Notes under the pieces: model-generated
Database searches by the model: none
Told to the model about the DNA's origin: nothing
Seen by the model: the letters and a program-made list of their open reading frames with translations, nothing else
Made by a program: the position numbers and the translations under genes
Shown here: positions 33,190-45,830 of the stretch, one piece after another
How positions within the stretch are numbered: position 1 is the first letter of the stretch
Layout of the letters: each line of letters begins with the position of its first letter
Assembly (NCBI GenBank): GCA_905221605.1
Contig: CAJNDS010001079.1
Coordinates: 650,001 to 714,000, forward strand
Origin: Symbiodinium natans
Taxonomy: Eukaryota > Sar > Dinophyceae > Suessiales > Symbiodiniaceae
DNA length: 64,000 nt
Direction: 5' to 3'

Positions 33190-36100
33190 GGCCGCCGACC
33201 ATACCTCTCCACATAAGCTGACCAGGCTCCCCGACCTCTCATGCAATGAGTCACTGGGCGGGGTGCCCCTTCTCCAAATGGAATCGGAACTTTTTTCTCG
33301 GGCATTGGCAGTGCGGAACCCAGCCAGTGCGGGAGTGCCAGACCTTGAGTACACAAGGCGCATATACTGAAGACGTCACAAAGCTACTCCAATTAACTCA
33401 CTCGCTTCGCTCCGAAGACTCTGACTATGACTCAACATGACTCAACTAAGCCGCAAGCCAGGAACGGATGCGGGCTGGACTTGCCATCTGGAAAGTCGCC
33501 AACTGCCTCGAGCCGGCGAGCACCGTGCCCTGGAGTTCCCCACATCGCGGGCACCATCTCTGCCGAAAGGCCCCGCGACGGTCAACATCTTAAAGACATC
33601 TTGACGAGTGACCTTCTAGGAAAATCTTGAGAATGTCCCCCATTGGTTACACAAGCACCGGGATTTACTGGGATGTACTGAGCATGGCGCTACCGTTGAA
33701 CCACGGGAGTGCCGCTCAGATGACCTGAAAGTGCAAACTCGGCATCGTGCAGCGCAGGCGTAGAAGTCCGTTCTGGCCGAATTCTGGGAGCAACGGCATG
33801 GCCAACGGAGCCTGCACGTACCGAGTCCCGTCCACCTGGCAGCCGTCGCCAGCCCTAGTTATGCTGCACAATGCTATAAACCTATGGTTATGCAGCACCA
33901 CCAACTGCTACTGAAGAGTTAACGACTCAAGTTGACGTGCACAGTGTTGTACAAGATGAGAATGAGCATGCCGCACCATCCCTATTTCACACTCCCTGGC
34001 AGAGCATCAGTAGAACACATGCTCTTGAAAGCCGCGGACACAAGCAAAGCAAATGCTACAGCATACTGTGATAACTTCGATGGCTTTGGTTGGTTGTTCT
34101 ACGGCCAAAAATCGCTGCAATGCTGCACAAGGCCCTGGGGAGCCAGCCACGAGATCCCAGCCGAAATGGGTGTGGCCAAAGACCTCGTTGAGCACACCAC
34201 TTTGCACGTAATCTCCAAGAAGCGCTTTCCACACTGGGTGTCGCGGCATGCACGTCAGGTTTCAGCGCTTCAACACGTGCCCGCAAGTAGTTCGAGCCGA
34301 TCCCCTTCGCCTCACTTGCTCAAGAAGATTTCGAAACTGTTGTGGCAGTCATCACCAGCTGAACTCTTGACGCTTGTCTTCGCCATGCCATCCACGCAGC
34401 GCAGCGCAGTCTGAGGCTCGAGCCAGGTTCGGATAGGAAAGGTATCTCTTTTCAGGGTTCGCCTCCACCCGGGGGAGGAAGTGCGAGAAGGACAAGACCT
34501 TGGCCGCTCGGACGTTGCACCCTGACAGCTATGACAGCTCTGCCCTCAACCACCCTTGAAAGGGAGCAGACTTCATGGTAGCTGCGACGGCGAATAAGGA
34601 CCTGCTCCCAGTCCATGAGTCTGTCGTTGACCTTGTCCTTACAGTGGAAAAGAGAAGTCACGGCCCAGGCGACCACATGTGAGAGCTGGATCACTTTGTC
34701 TTTGGCTGCTGTGTCCCGTGCAACAGCTCTCGCCGCACTTCCATCCTACGGCCCAGCGAGTTTTTGCTACATGCGGACGCTCGTGCTCACATGGATTGGG
34801 CCGCATGCAGGACTGGACATCAGGGCGGCAAGGCCTTGATGGAGATTCCACGCGGCCAGTGCGTCAACGGGTAATCACCTCAGCACGCGACTTGAGTTCC
34901 GACTATTTCATGGACCTACATATGATCTAGATTCTAGATGTGACCAGGAGGCTTGTCTGGTCTGAATGAACAAGCGCTCTTGGACCCTTGGAGCTTGAAT
35001 GGGTTATTGGGCTCGCACTGAGCATCTGATCCACTGGGAGCAAGCCCCGCCAACCTGCGCGAGACACAGCGCGAGAGAGGGACAGAGAGGGAGAGAGAGA
35101 TAGAGACAGATAGAGATAGAGACAGATAGGAGAGAGAGCGAGACGGAGAGACGGAGAGACTGAGAGACGGCGAGACGGAGAGACGGAGAGACGGAGAGAC
35201 GGAGAGACAGACAGACAGAGAGACAGAGAGACAGAGAGACAGAGAGATAGAGAGACAGAGAGACAGAGAGACAGAGAGACAGAGAGACAGAGAGACAGAG
35301 AGACAGAGAGACAGGGAGACAGGGAGACAGAGAGACAGAGAGGCAGAGAGGCAGAGAGGCAGAGAGACAGAGAGACAGAGAGACAGAGAGACAGAGAGGC
35401 AGAATACATCTACACATCTATACGTATATACTATATAAGTATCTACACATCAAACATATACATCTATTCACATCTTCCATCGGTAACCTCATTAAACATT
35501 ACTATACATCTACATGTTTATACATATTATACATGTTGCATACTGTACTACATTGTACATATTCTGCATCTCATAGTTATCATAGGCTTATACAGATATG
35601 AACAATATGGCTCGCCCTCGCTGCAGAGCTGCTATTGTTCGACCCGGCAAGCGGTTGGCACCACATCTGCGTGCTTCTACTGATGATGCGATGCGCTATC
35701 GGCATGTCCGTTCTTTTGCTTTCAAAACTGTCCAAGCCATGCCACACAGGAAACGTATCCGACATCGAAATCGCAATGGACCAGCATGCTCGTGTAAGTC
35801 TGCCTAAATCGCGTCACTAAAGCCACTGCACGACAGCCGTGCATTGCCAAAAAGCAAGCTCCGTAGGAAACTTGGGGCATCCCTATGCCGGCCTTCGATG
35901 TCTGGCTCCGTGTCCCATTGGGGATGATGCCAGGACTTAAGCGAGCAGACTTCGCTAATGCAGCTCATGCGGCTCGCGCTCCACGACAGCATCGTGGCAT
36001 GTGATTACTGCAAAGCACGGACGCATGCCGATTTCGCGAATTTCAGATGACATCACAGGAACCACGCCAGTCACACGACTCACAATCCCAAAAACCACGA

Positions 36101-39100
36101 TACTTTGAAACCTACTAGATGTTCCGGAGCACAAACCCAAACTGTGCTGAGCTGTACGCAAACAGCGGGACGATCAGCACCCGGCGAGAGCCTGTTGCAA
36201 CCTGGCTTGCGAGGGCAGCATGACGTGGCAAAGAACACCGGAGCCCTCTGCCGCTGAACACCCAGAGTCAGAACCAAAAGCCCCAAATGCCAGTGCTTGG
36301 CTCTTTATCGTGTGGCCCCATGTGTTGCCTCTGCGGGTGCGGTCTCGACGCGCAGCTCTGCACAGAGCGTCAGCAGCTGGTCCAGGCGGCGCATCGAGTC
36401 CTTCTCATTGCGAAACTAAGACTTCAGAACTGAAGGTCAGACGTCGGCAGACACGGAAAGAGGACCATCATGGACCACCCCACGACACTAGACTCACTAG
36501 ACCAACATGCTCAAGACTGATAGTTGAGGGTGGAGTACGGTAACGCGAAGAGAGGCGCGCCTCGTCAGCACCACCCCAAAGCCTGGGTCCCAGGGCTCAC
36601 CAAAAGAAAAACGGCGGGGAGGGGAAAAAAATGAGGGTACGCCAGTACCCCCCTTTTGCGGCAACGAGCCCTTCCTTGTTCTATGCTTTCCCAGCGCTTG
36701 CTTCTCACAGCGAGTCACCAAAAGCCTTGTGGCCCTGCGTACGGCAACTATCCGCAGCCGTCCGAACTGCCTCGTCAGGATGTGCTGTCGAGGTGGTGTC
36801 CGTATTCTCCCTGCTTTCCCGTGGCCGTGACCATCTGTGACCAGCGCAAGACCTCTGCCGGAGGTCTGTCGTCCCGCTCAATCATTGCAAGAGCATCAAA
36901 GGAGGCGGCTCGCAGCATTCAATAACCGCCAAGAACCGTCTGTGGCTTACGCTGGTTTACGATGTTGATGTCGGAGTCGTGATGAGCCTATGCTTCAATC
37001 GGCAAGCTCGAAGATGGCAGGGCCCGGTTCATGTCCGGCCTCGTGTCAAGAGTACAACTTTGAAGTTTACCCGCATATGTCCATCCCACATACATTGATG
37101 TGCCCAAACGACTTGCATGAACAACGCTCAGGCCTCCAAAGGGATAGCATGTCGCCACTTCCTTTGAGAGATGCTGCCAGTCATCAGTCCACATATAGCT
37201 AGCACACGCACACAGTAAATCGTAGACTCAGGCACAACAGCAGAAAGCCCTACAACCGCCCACCACCCATCCGAGGTGCAGTTCTAGTGCCGGCAAGCGG
37301 GTGCGGATGAACTGACAGAATTTGGCTGTCGATGACGTAGCCGACGTGATTGCGGGGTCCACTTCGCCCTGCAAACACCAAGGCGCGGGCACACTTCGGA
37401 AATCTTCAGAAAGAGGTGCTTTGCTCTATGTGGTTCTACGTGTGATCCTGGCCTCGTCACCCGTTCCAGCGAAGAGGTCGTCGTCGCAGGATCGGGGCAA
37501 AGAGTGGAAGACAGAGGTACCAACCAGTCCAGTTGCAACGACCCTGCTGCCAGCCTGCGCTGCGATCACCTCCTGATAGCCATCGTGATGGATCTGCAGG
37601 AGGTCTACCCAAATTTCAAACCAGCGTGATGCAACAAGGGAAGCTGCATCCCACAGGCACAGATCAAGAACCTCACTGGGATCTGCAGGATCTACGGGCG
37701 TCTCTCTCACGCCGAAGACCTCGGACGCCACGCGGCGAAGCTCGGCTGCTAGGTGCCGTACATTTTCCGTCTTCTCCCCAGAGTGGCTGAGGCAGCCTAA
37801 AGGCAGAGGACGGTGCAAAGCCCAGAAAGCATCCTCCGCAAGCTCCTCATCATCCGGTGGCTCGAGGCCCATTTCAAGCAGCACCTGTCCCGCCAGCCTG
37901 GCACAAGCGCGAAGCCGCAACGACAGAAAGGCAGACGAGCTAAGTCCAAAGCCATTTACATAAACACTGCCGGGAGGCCGGGAAATGGTTGAAAAGCATC
38001 TAAATCTAAATACCCTTCCTAAAAGCCACGTGGCGTGTGGTACGTCAGTCCACAGTCGGCTGCGGATAAGCCCAGAGTGAGATGCACCGATGCTGCCGCA
38101 ATCGTTTCGCCGTCGGCGCGCTCTCCGCAGGCTGTGCAGGCTGTGCTCGTGGCGTGCGGAAAGCCGCAGGGGACAAAGAGGCACTCGCCAGGCCTCAGGA
38201 TGACATCAAGGAGCGCTTCTCCAAGCTCCTCCTCGCCAAGAGCATCCTCACCTTTGCCTCGATAGAGGGGATGTTTGCCATGTTTCCCAGGTCTCCCAAC
38301 ACTAGAGCGGGGCGGGGCAAAGATCTGCCAGCGCTTTACACCCTGCGACTGGAGGATCAAGACGTCATGGTGGTCTGCATGCGGGGGCGTGGACACTCTG
38401 CGCCCAGGAGAAGTGGCATAGACATTGATGTTGGCGGGGAATGAAAAAGCAGCACTGGCCTCCTGGCAAATTCTGGCCAGTGATCGCCAGTGCTTCGAAG
38501 CTGCATTGAAGAAAATCGTGCCAAAGCCCATGAGCTCTTCCAAATCTGCTTGGGATGTCACCTTCAGCCAAGACAGGCCCCAAGCGAACGCATGCTTGAT
38601 GCTAATGCATACGTCAAGTATGCCAACATGCCCCATTACCTCATCTCATGTACTCGTATTACATGTACTTGCACGTGACATTTCCTTGGGGCGCCACGGG
38701 CGGCAGCTGCGAGTTGATGGTCTCAAGGCCTGGAAGCAGGAGACCAATCGCTGCTGGTACCTTTTCTCCAGCACGGCTTGCGACGGCAAGGCCCGCAGCA
38801 ATGTCCTCCAGCGTCAACACTCCTTGGAAAAGTGAAACTGTGTGTATCTCTCTCTTTCTCCTGACCTCCCAGCCTCCACCTTGCCTTGAAGCTTCCGGGA
38901 TCAGGCTCGGTTCTCCGATAGTGCCGGATCACTGCTTCCGGCATTCGGCAAGGTGCCTACACTCGGGGTGATGTAAGGAGCTTCTCTTCCGGCGCAGAGT
39001 TGCTTTCGTAATGTTCATGGTGAATGGGTATTGAAATCTAAGAGTCTAATAGTTACCAGACCTCTGGTGCACAAATTCGTGCAGTCTGCTCCACAGCAGA

Positions 39101-42100
39101 AGGCGTGGAGGCAGCGTCTGCGAAATGGCATGCGAGGCATGAAGCTGACCATAAGAGCAGCAATTGCGACCTCATGCTTTGTAGAATCTGCCCCCCACAT
39201 GCAGGAGCGACAATAGCAACATCCTTTATAAGCAAGCAACCGGTTTGACTCCACAATTCTCCACAGCACGCTTTCTGGGTCGACCTGTTGGTTATGCTCG
39301 TTTGGTTTGGTTTGGGAAAAGAAGTATTGCTCAAATGATGTATAGTTAGTATAGTTTGAAGGAAATTTGTGGACACGAAAGATCTTCTCAAATCGAAAGG
39401 GGCGAAGGTCAGGCGAAGGGAGCAAGGGCCCAGATGAAAGAAAGCTACTGGTACCTTTTTTCTTGCTTCGCAACTTGTCACCATGTACACTATTCGTGCG
39501 TCACGAATGACAAATCACATGGTGAGACATGCTCCGGGCACGAGACAAGAACATCAGAAGCAGCAAGGCCAAACCATCAGCAAACTAGGCCATGCCTCTC
39601 AGCAGCTCGCTCTACTATCCAAGGATGGTGACGGTTCCGGTCCTGCACAGAGCGCCAGCTGAGCTTGCTGGCGAGGGGCGTCCTCAAGTGGCAGCTTGGA
39701 CTGTTCAGCACCGGCAGCTGGTCCATTTGTCCCAGTCGTCTGCTGGCGAACCGTGTCAAGAAAGTGGTGCACCGTAATCTTTCCTGATCCGTCGGGAGAG
39801 CTCGCGCTTAAGAACCCAAAAACTCTGTTGATGTGGCTGTCACACAGATTGGGCTGGAACTGGCGGAGAAAAACTCGCAAGTCCTCCCGCCCAAGCGTTC
39901 CATTCGGGCCCAAGGACTCCAGCATGGCCCCTTGAGCCCCCCCGCCGCGCTGCTTCAGAATTGTGTTGGACACCTGCTTGAAAAGCTTGTGCAGCCAGTC
40001 TTCACTTGCATTGGCTGAGGAGGCACACAGCTCCATCGCATCACTGAAGTCGCGCACATTGACTTCAGGGTTGGCTGGTGAAACGAAACGGGCTGTGGCC
40101 TCATAGATCTCGGCCCTGGTCAGACTCGGAGCGAATGGACCAATGCAATCCACCAACTTCTGTCGGCTGCAGGGCACATTTAAGTATTTATCGTTCAGCT
40201 TTAGGACGTTCATGAAGCCACCATTCTTTGACACGGCTTTCTGTATCCGTGCCATAACATGCTCAAAGTATTCCTCGCCCATCTTTCCATCCATGTCAAA
40301 GTCAAAGAGCCGCAGGAACTCTAGAAGGTTCAACATGCCCGAGCCGTCCGTGTCTGCAAAATAGAAGAGACGAGTCAGCCGATCCTCTGACATGGTTGGA
40401 ATAAACTGGCGAATGAAGTTCCGAAACGCAGCTTCACCTATGCGTCCGTGTGCATCCGTATGCTTCCGAAATATCTCATACAGCGTCATTCCGGACGACT
40501 TGGCTTGCACAGTCAGCAAGCTGAAAACATAACCTGCCCATTTGGCGTCCAACTCGCGCACGGGCTCTACGTTCAGACCGGCCTTTTCCAGACGAATCAA
40601 TGGAATGCAGCACTTCTGGCGACAAAGAAATAACCCTGTCCACGCGGGCTCTTTCTGTGGGGCATTGGCCTGAGCTGACTTCTCCAGTTTGCGAACTTTG
40701 TCATGAAGCCTGGAGATCTCCAGGCCACGTTTGTCAAACCGAAGCTTCAAGTCCTTGTAAGATGCCTTCAGCTCAGCACACTCTGCTCTCAATTGCTCAA
40801 GCTCGCCAACGTGGCTCGGCCCCTCAGTCCATTCATCAGGCTGTCTTGTGTCGTTCGCACTGCTTGGCCTGGCAGAAGGATCTCCGGTCAATGGTGGTAC
40901 ATCCCGCCCCTTTGCCTTGCCATACAGCTGGGCAGCTGCCGGGATTCCCGGGCGAGAGGAACGAGATGACTGGGATGACCTTGCGCTTGGTACTTTTGGC
41001 TTCTCCTTCCTCTCGGACCACATTGCCAGCCATGGCTCGACCCTTGCTGCCTGAGCAGCTGCGACTCCCTCGTCCAAGGGCGTCAAGTCGCGGTCCCGCA
41101 GTGAGTACATGCGCATGGGCAAAATGGGCCACTACAACCCTACCCTCACTTACTTCTTGGACAAGCTATGTGTGTGTGTGTGCGTGCGTCTGCAAAGTTC
41201 ATGCACGAGCATTGCTACAGTGTTACGTCTTCACGGCAGAAGCAGCAACAACGACTAACTAATCGCGACTAACCTTTGAAAACAACTATGGCAACTGTGG
41301 CTCACGACATCTAATGCAGAAGCCCTGATGAGAAGCGCAGGCATCAAGAAAATGTGTAGACAAGCAGCGCTGAAGGATCCTACGCCCTGTGCGACACCAA
41401 ACAACCGGATATTGACACATTTGGCCTGAAGTCTGCATTATCTGGCTCATGTTATGTCATGTGGAGGGTGCCATGCTTTGACTCCGACCACTTGTGTAGG
41501 TGTACGCAGTTGCGTGCTGCAACATCCGGCTCAGATGCATTGCTAAACATTGCTGCCTCAACCTGCCCGCCGTTTGATATTGTGTTGCGTCTCCAATCAG
41601 CATAGTAGTACTCATCCATTCGCGCTTCATGGATTCCATCTCCCGACATTGAGTATTCTAGATTACAGTATAATCTGACTTGAAGTCCATCAGTCGGTCT
41701 GGGGTGCCTGGAGGTGTGTGCCACATGCCGAGGCTGCACACAGGCTCCAGCACGATAGGCTCCCCCACGTTGCGCTTGCCGTGCTTGCACTGGTCTGTGC
41801 CGGCGGTGGCCCAAAAACAAACAAACTTTCACACATTGGGCTTCTTGAAAGCCGGAGCCAGGCCAAGGCTCCTTCGACACATTGCAGGCGTGGGAGCAGG
41901 AAGGGTCCACGCGCCCCTCCAACCCAAAGCCTCGCCACCAGATGCGCAGAGTCGCAGTAGCAAACTGCGCATTCTTACATCCCGCTCTCAACATCAGCCG
42001 AGGGGCTCCTTGAAGGCCTCACTCTTGGCCAAGTCATGAAAAAGCTCGCAAAGTGACCGGCTGTCATCCACCAATGCCAACTCACTCCACAGCTGCTCCT

Positions 42101-44160
42101 GCAGCTCTTCCCACTCTGCCCAGGCTCCCACGCGCTGGGGCCGGGATGACCAGGCACGATCGAAGGACTTCCAGAGACTTGCTGGCACGTCCGTCCTTCG
42201 GGCCACACTGTCTACGCGTGTAAGCAATTCTGCGACAAGTTTGTGCAAGCGATGCGACGCTTTTTGTGCACAGACTTACACCGGTCAGGAGTGCGAGCTT
42301 CAAAAACGTTCGTCGCAAACCTCATGAGCTAAACGCAGCTAACCTAAGAAAACATGCCATCTAAGAAAAGACCTCGAAAGCACCTTTGCCTAAGCAGTGA
42401 GAACGATTTGGGAACACACTGCGCGCAAAAGTTGGAATGGCCGGAACACATCCGAAACGAAAAAACAACGGCACTGCGTCTTCTGCAACTACACAACACG
42501 AAGCCCGTGCAGAAACAGAAAAGTTGATGCCCGAAACTGGCACGCACCCTTGCAACAGCGTGTTTTTTTGATTACAATCGTTCTGACAGCTACACTGCTA
42601 CACAGCTTCAACATTCCTGCTGGACTGCACAAGCACGCAGCTGAATGGAGTGAACCGAGCAAACATGGATACGCACACCTGCTGTTGAGACTCATGCCGT
42701 CGACCAGCTTTATCCATGGCGCCGGGCGTGGCTGCGAACAGTTGCTTGGAGAGGAGTTACTTGAGCCGACCGTTACCGTCTGATGCAACTCCGAGGCCTA
42801 GCCCAAACCAAATTCCGCAACCCTCATCTTTGCTTATACTTGGGTCGCCATGCGCGCTCTTGTCCCCTAAGAAACATGGCTCTTTGTCTGTCAAACAGGC
42901 GCAGCCCACTGCGTCCCCAAGAGGTCCGCAGCGACCGCTGCTTCGGTTCATGCGAGATGCCCAAGCCAAGAGCATGTGGCAACACCGAATCGCAAACCAC
43001 ATTTATCAGTCTACGTATAATACTCAAAGATTCCCAAAGTACTCTCCAAGTGCCACGTGCTTCTGAGCTTGCAACTCGTGGTTTCCAGGCACATAGAACA
43101 CCCTGGCGTAGTGCTCCTTCCAGCCAAACATGCCAAACACAAACCTTCTTTGCCCCGCTGCGCTGCCTTGAAGAAGGCCAAGGTGCCGCGGATGACTTCC
43201 CACCTTTGAGCTGGACTGCTTTGGTGCTAAAACCCCCTGTTGCCCGCGCAACCCGTCTGACACAGACCTGTCTGTGACACTATTGCTACAGACTGTAACA
43301 TGTGAGACAGAGATGATCGAGACAACAGCAAGCAGGTCTGTCGCAAAAGCCGGCTAAGCCAGAAGCATGGGCAAGCAGCCAAATGTTTTCCTGTTAGGGA
43401 AAGCAGCTTCCACGACAGTTTGAGATGCCCACTTGTGAGAAATGTCCCCAGCTACCTGGGCGGCATGCTTGCACAGTCAGGCTTTTGCCAAGGCAGTTGG
43501 CACCCTGGAAAAACGGCTCACTTGACTTCACTTGCTGCTGCTCGTGCGGCTATGATGACATCGTTGGCCGTGTCTTTGGTGTCGATGTGTTCGAGCCACT
43601 CCTTCCGTGAAGGCGATTCAGCAAGCTGGCTCCACCGCAAGTGCAGGAAAGCGATTAGCGGCCTTGTTTTTGGGGTCGTCGGTGTGGAGATCGGATATGG
43701 CCCAGATTCGCACCTCACTGTCCCAAAGTGGCCGTTTTTCATCTGGACTCTGCACACTAGGCAGATCCAGATTGCAACCATGCCGAGCTGCTATCGGCCA
43801 ATGAATCCTGAACAAACACCCTGCAAATAAATGGCCGGGAACCTTGAAACCCTCGAGCAGCACTAAGGGCCAGGCTGTGCGACCCTCGTCGCCATGGTGC
43901 TCGGCGCGACGTGCTGGCCGGCAGGGCACCTGGCCGCTTCATCTTCGATGGCGAAGCACAAGTGTTCAACGTTTTCTTGAATACAGGATGCCCTTTCATG
44001 GGGCCCTCGGCCTGCTTGCGCTCGCGGTGCTCCTTGTCCGACTTCTCTGCCTACACAAAGTCGGGGGCAGCATTGAATCCACAAGTGCCAAGAAGGCCTC
44101 GTCTTCGGACAGCACTCTCTCCAGGTCATCGAAATCGAACATCATGTTCTGCAGAACCTT
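33190..44160 (-). CDS. calcineurin-like metallophosphoesterase, multi-exon
   Basis: Exons in order: about 44160-44061 (NMMFDFDDLERVLSEDEAF); 43719-43663 with metal motif ISDLHTDD; 43601 onward (EWLEHIDTK...VIIAA); about 43180-43069 with YVPGNHELQ; 36415 onward (DSMRRLDQLLTLCAELRV); about 36090 (VTGVVPV); 35935 onward (SWHHPQWDTEPDIEG); about 34511-34430 (FSHFLPRVE); about 34285-34248 (YLRARVEALKPDVH); 34183-34151 (VFGHTHFGWDL, the GHTH motif); 33835 onward (VDGTRYVQAPLAMP); about 33245 (WSAYVERYGRRPDVT). Introns resolved: 43662-43602 GC-AG, 43068-36416 GC-AG (6653 bp), 34247-34184 GC-AG, 34150-33836 GT-AG, all in phase. The family is binuclear metal phosphohydrolases; the substrate is unknown. 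No motif occurs twice, so one gene is the simplest reading although two other genes lie in the long intron. Confidence 0.72.
35046..35401. repeat. 8-bp minisatellite, GACAGAGA-type
   Basis: About 350 bp of GAGACAGA, GAGACGGA and GAGGCAGA units, in an intron of the phosphoesterase gene. The long Ser/Leu/Cys-rich frames over it are artefacts. AT-rich TACATCTA words follow to about 35580. Confidence 0.92.
37426..38826 (-). CDS. JmjC/Cupin_4 oxygenase, ribosomal-oxygenase-like
   Basis: A short upstream exon near 38826-38765 reads GVLTLEDIAAGLAVASRAGE. The main exon (from about 38563 to 38044) carries NINVYATSPG and TPPHADHHDV, where HAD supplies two iron ligands, then LQSQGVKRWQIF and CGFPHAT with the distal His. 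A 104-bp GT-AG intron (38043-37940) joins in phase to exon 37939-37426, giving LTSSAFLSLRLRACARLAG and a helical C-terminal domain. The motif order is that of NO66/MINA53-type (RIOX) 2-oxoglutarate oxygenases, which hydroxylate ribosomal-protein histidines. Target identity is inference. The gene sits wholly inside the long intron of the metallophosphoesterase, on the same strand. Confidence 0.78.
39599..41116 (-). CDS. coiled-coil EF-hand protein
   Basis: 505 residues from ATG 41116 in a single open frame. The N-terminal 100 residues are Ser/Pro/Arg-rich. About 105-147 is a Glu/Leu/Lys coiled coil (ELEQLRAECAELKASYKDL). Then come paired EF-hand-like helices: one canonical calcium loop, DTDGSGMLNLLE (about 255-266), with degenerate loops HTDAHGRIGEAA before it and DFDMDGKMGEEY after. 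A second helical region with SSPDGSGKITVHHF ends the domain, and the C-terminus is Gln/Pro-rich. It is probably a calcium-regulated structural or cytoskeletal protein; I cannot name a family member. It is intronless, unlike its neighbours, and lies in the same long intron as the JmjC gene. Confidence 0.8.
   Translation of the reverse strand: MRMYSLRDRDLTPLDEGVAAAQAARVEPWLAMWSERKEKPKVPSARSSQSSRSSRPGIPAAAQLYGKAKGRDVPPLTGDPSARPSSANDTRQPDEWTEGPSHVGELEQLRAECAELKASYKDLKLRFDKRGLEISRLHDKVRKLEKSAQANAPQKEPAWTGLFLCRQKCCIPLIRLEKAGLNVEPVRELDAKWAGYVFSLLTVQAKSSGMTLYEIFRKHTDAHGRIGEAAFRNFIRQFIPTMSEDRLTRLFYFADTDGSGMLNLLEFLRLFDFDMDGKMGEEYFEHVMARIQKAVSKNGGFMNVLKLNDKYLNVPCSRQKLVDCIGPFAPSLTRAEIYEATARFVSPANPEVNVRDFSDAMELCASSANASEDWLHKLFKQVSNTILKQRGGGAQGAMLESLGPNGTLGREDLRVFLRQFQPNLCDSHINRVFGFLSASSPDGSGKITVHHFLDTVRQQTTGTNGPAAGAEQSKLPLEDAPRQQAQLALCAGPEPSPSLDSRASC
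41117..43060. other. intronic spacer with one coding-like frame
   Basis: Minus-strand 42248-41994 reads a frame with coding-like composition (WKSFDRAW, WAEWEELQEQLW, LCELFHDLAKSEAF) and no recognisable family. It may be an exon of an unknown gene. The rest shows nothing. Confidence 0.3.
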
Positions 44161-44169
44161 GTCTCGATG

Positions 44170-45830
44170 TTGGCAACGAGGCTCGAGTCACAACCCAGAC
44201 CCTTCCACAGCTTCCCACAAGATCTAGAGCAACCCTGGTGGAACACAGAGGAACCGAGGATAACGTGGCATGTGCCTAGCAGGCTCGCAAGACACTCCAA
44301 AGACCGGCCCACGGGATAAGCAGCCAAAGAACATGCACAACTTGTGATGCATCGAACGGTGTCAGCACAGAGCGCCATGGTCTAAAGCAGTCATGCTAGA
44401 GTGGCTGCAGCTTATAACTTATAACTTATAACTTAAAACTTAAAACTTAAAACTTATAACAGGTCCTACGATTTGGCATCGTACCTTGGAGTATAGGGGG
44501 TCTGGCAGCTGGCTGAGTCTGGCTTGCGAAGCATGCGTGGCCCAAGGCAGAGGATTCCAGCTACGCAGCTACTCCCTTGCTGCCTGCGGGCCAAAAGGAA
44601 CCGACGTTGGCTGGTAAATGCAGCTTTAACCCACAAGTCACTGCACAAAAGAGATGATGCAGCGACAGTTCGACCGCAGGGTGTTTAGGCTTCAGGTGGG
44701 GTCCATGCCTCGCAAGACAGCACCCAGGTGTAGCCCGAGTCGAATGTTTCCATACAGGACCAATCGACTAGCTTTCATAGCTCCTTGCTTCTACTGCTAT
44801 GTCCCCAGGTCCGGCAACTCTGAACTTTCCACTTGGCTGCTTTGCGCTCTGAGCAGGCCGCAAGTTTACAGCCTTCTCGCATTAGCCACACGAGCCAGAC
44901 GTAGCAACTCAAAACGGGTTGCCACAGGTGTATGACACGTGGTACTCGGTTCAAGGCCGCACCACGGCAGCTTGACTACGTAGCTGGGAGGAACTCACCA
45001 AGCTTGCGAACCAAATGCCTCGCCAAATGCCTCACTCAGCAGACATCACCATACCCTGTACCTGTTCGTCGCCTGCAATCCTGCAGCTTTGCAGCTTGGC
45101 ACCTACCTGCAGGTTCGGCCAGATGCGGCCAGCAATCTACATTATTCTTACACTACTCTACACTTGCCACTTCAACTCAGAGCTCTTCTCCGGTGAAGTC
45201 CTCGCAGCTAAGGTTCGTCGATCGAGGCATGTGGACACGTGACAGGACTGAAGCTGCTGCCGAGGGTCACGAAGAAGCTGCTGCGTCCGAAATCGCAGCG
45301 CCGTCAAATTCCCTGTTAGGTTCCCGGTGAGATTCGCGAACTGCTCCAGCGCAGCCACTGCCTGGCAAGATGCGCACTGCACTGGCAACCGGAAACTCGG
45401 GTGCTAGGTTCCTACGTGCCCTAGGAAAGTGAGAGCTCTCCGAGGTCCTGGCCTCCTCAGGGCCCATACGACCAACAAAAACAACAGCTGCAAGCACGAG
45501 GACAGCCTCAGCATGTGCTTTCGAGACTGTAAGACAGATTCAAGGCGGTTACACTTGCTCAGCTAGTCCTGTGGCAAGGGGCGAGTGTGAGGAAGAGCAG
45601 TAGACAGACAGGGCAGCATCGGGAACGGCCACTGTCCAGACCTTTCACAAGCTCCAATCAGGGACTCTGCAGTGGCAGAGACGACGCACTTCACGAAACT
45701 ACTACCCACAAGGCTGAGGCCAGCAGATGGTCGTGTCACCGAACTGCTCCATGTGAAAGCGCTGGACTTGCCATTGACCTGGTGGTGGCAGCAAGGTGTA
45801 GTTGCAAGAGCCCGAAACGAGCATTCTCTC
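44170..45830. other. intergenic, no supported gene
   Basis: Only short open frames on both strands. An AACTTATA-type repeat is at 44411-44460. Confidence 0.4.
44411..44460. repeat. short tandem repeat AACTTATA / AACTTAAA
   Basis: About six 8-bp units, switching from AACTTATA to AACTTAAA and back. Confidence 0.85.

Noticed and set aside
34927-35417. Ser/Leu/Cys-rich frames of up to 160 codons
   Set aside because: Translation of the 8-bp minisatellite in an intron.
33190-44160. Two separate phosphoesterase genes
   Set aside because: Each motif occurs once and the border exons join in phase, so one gene is simpler; kept as a point to test.
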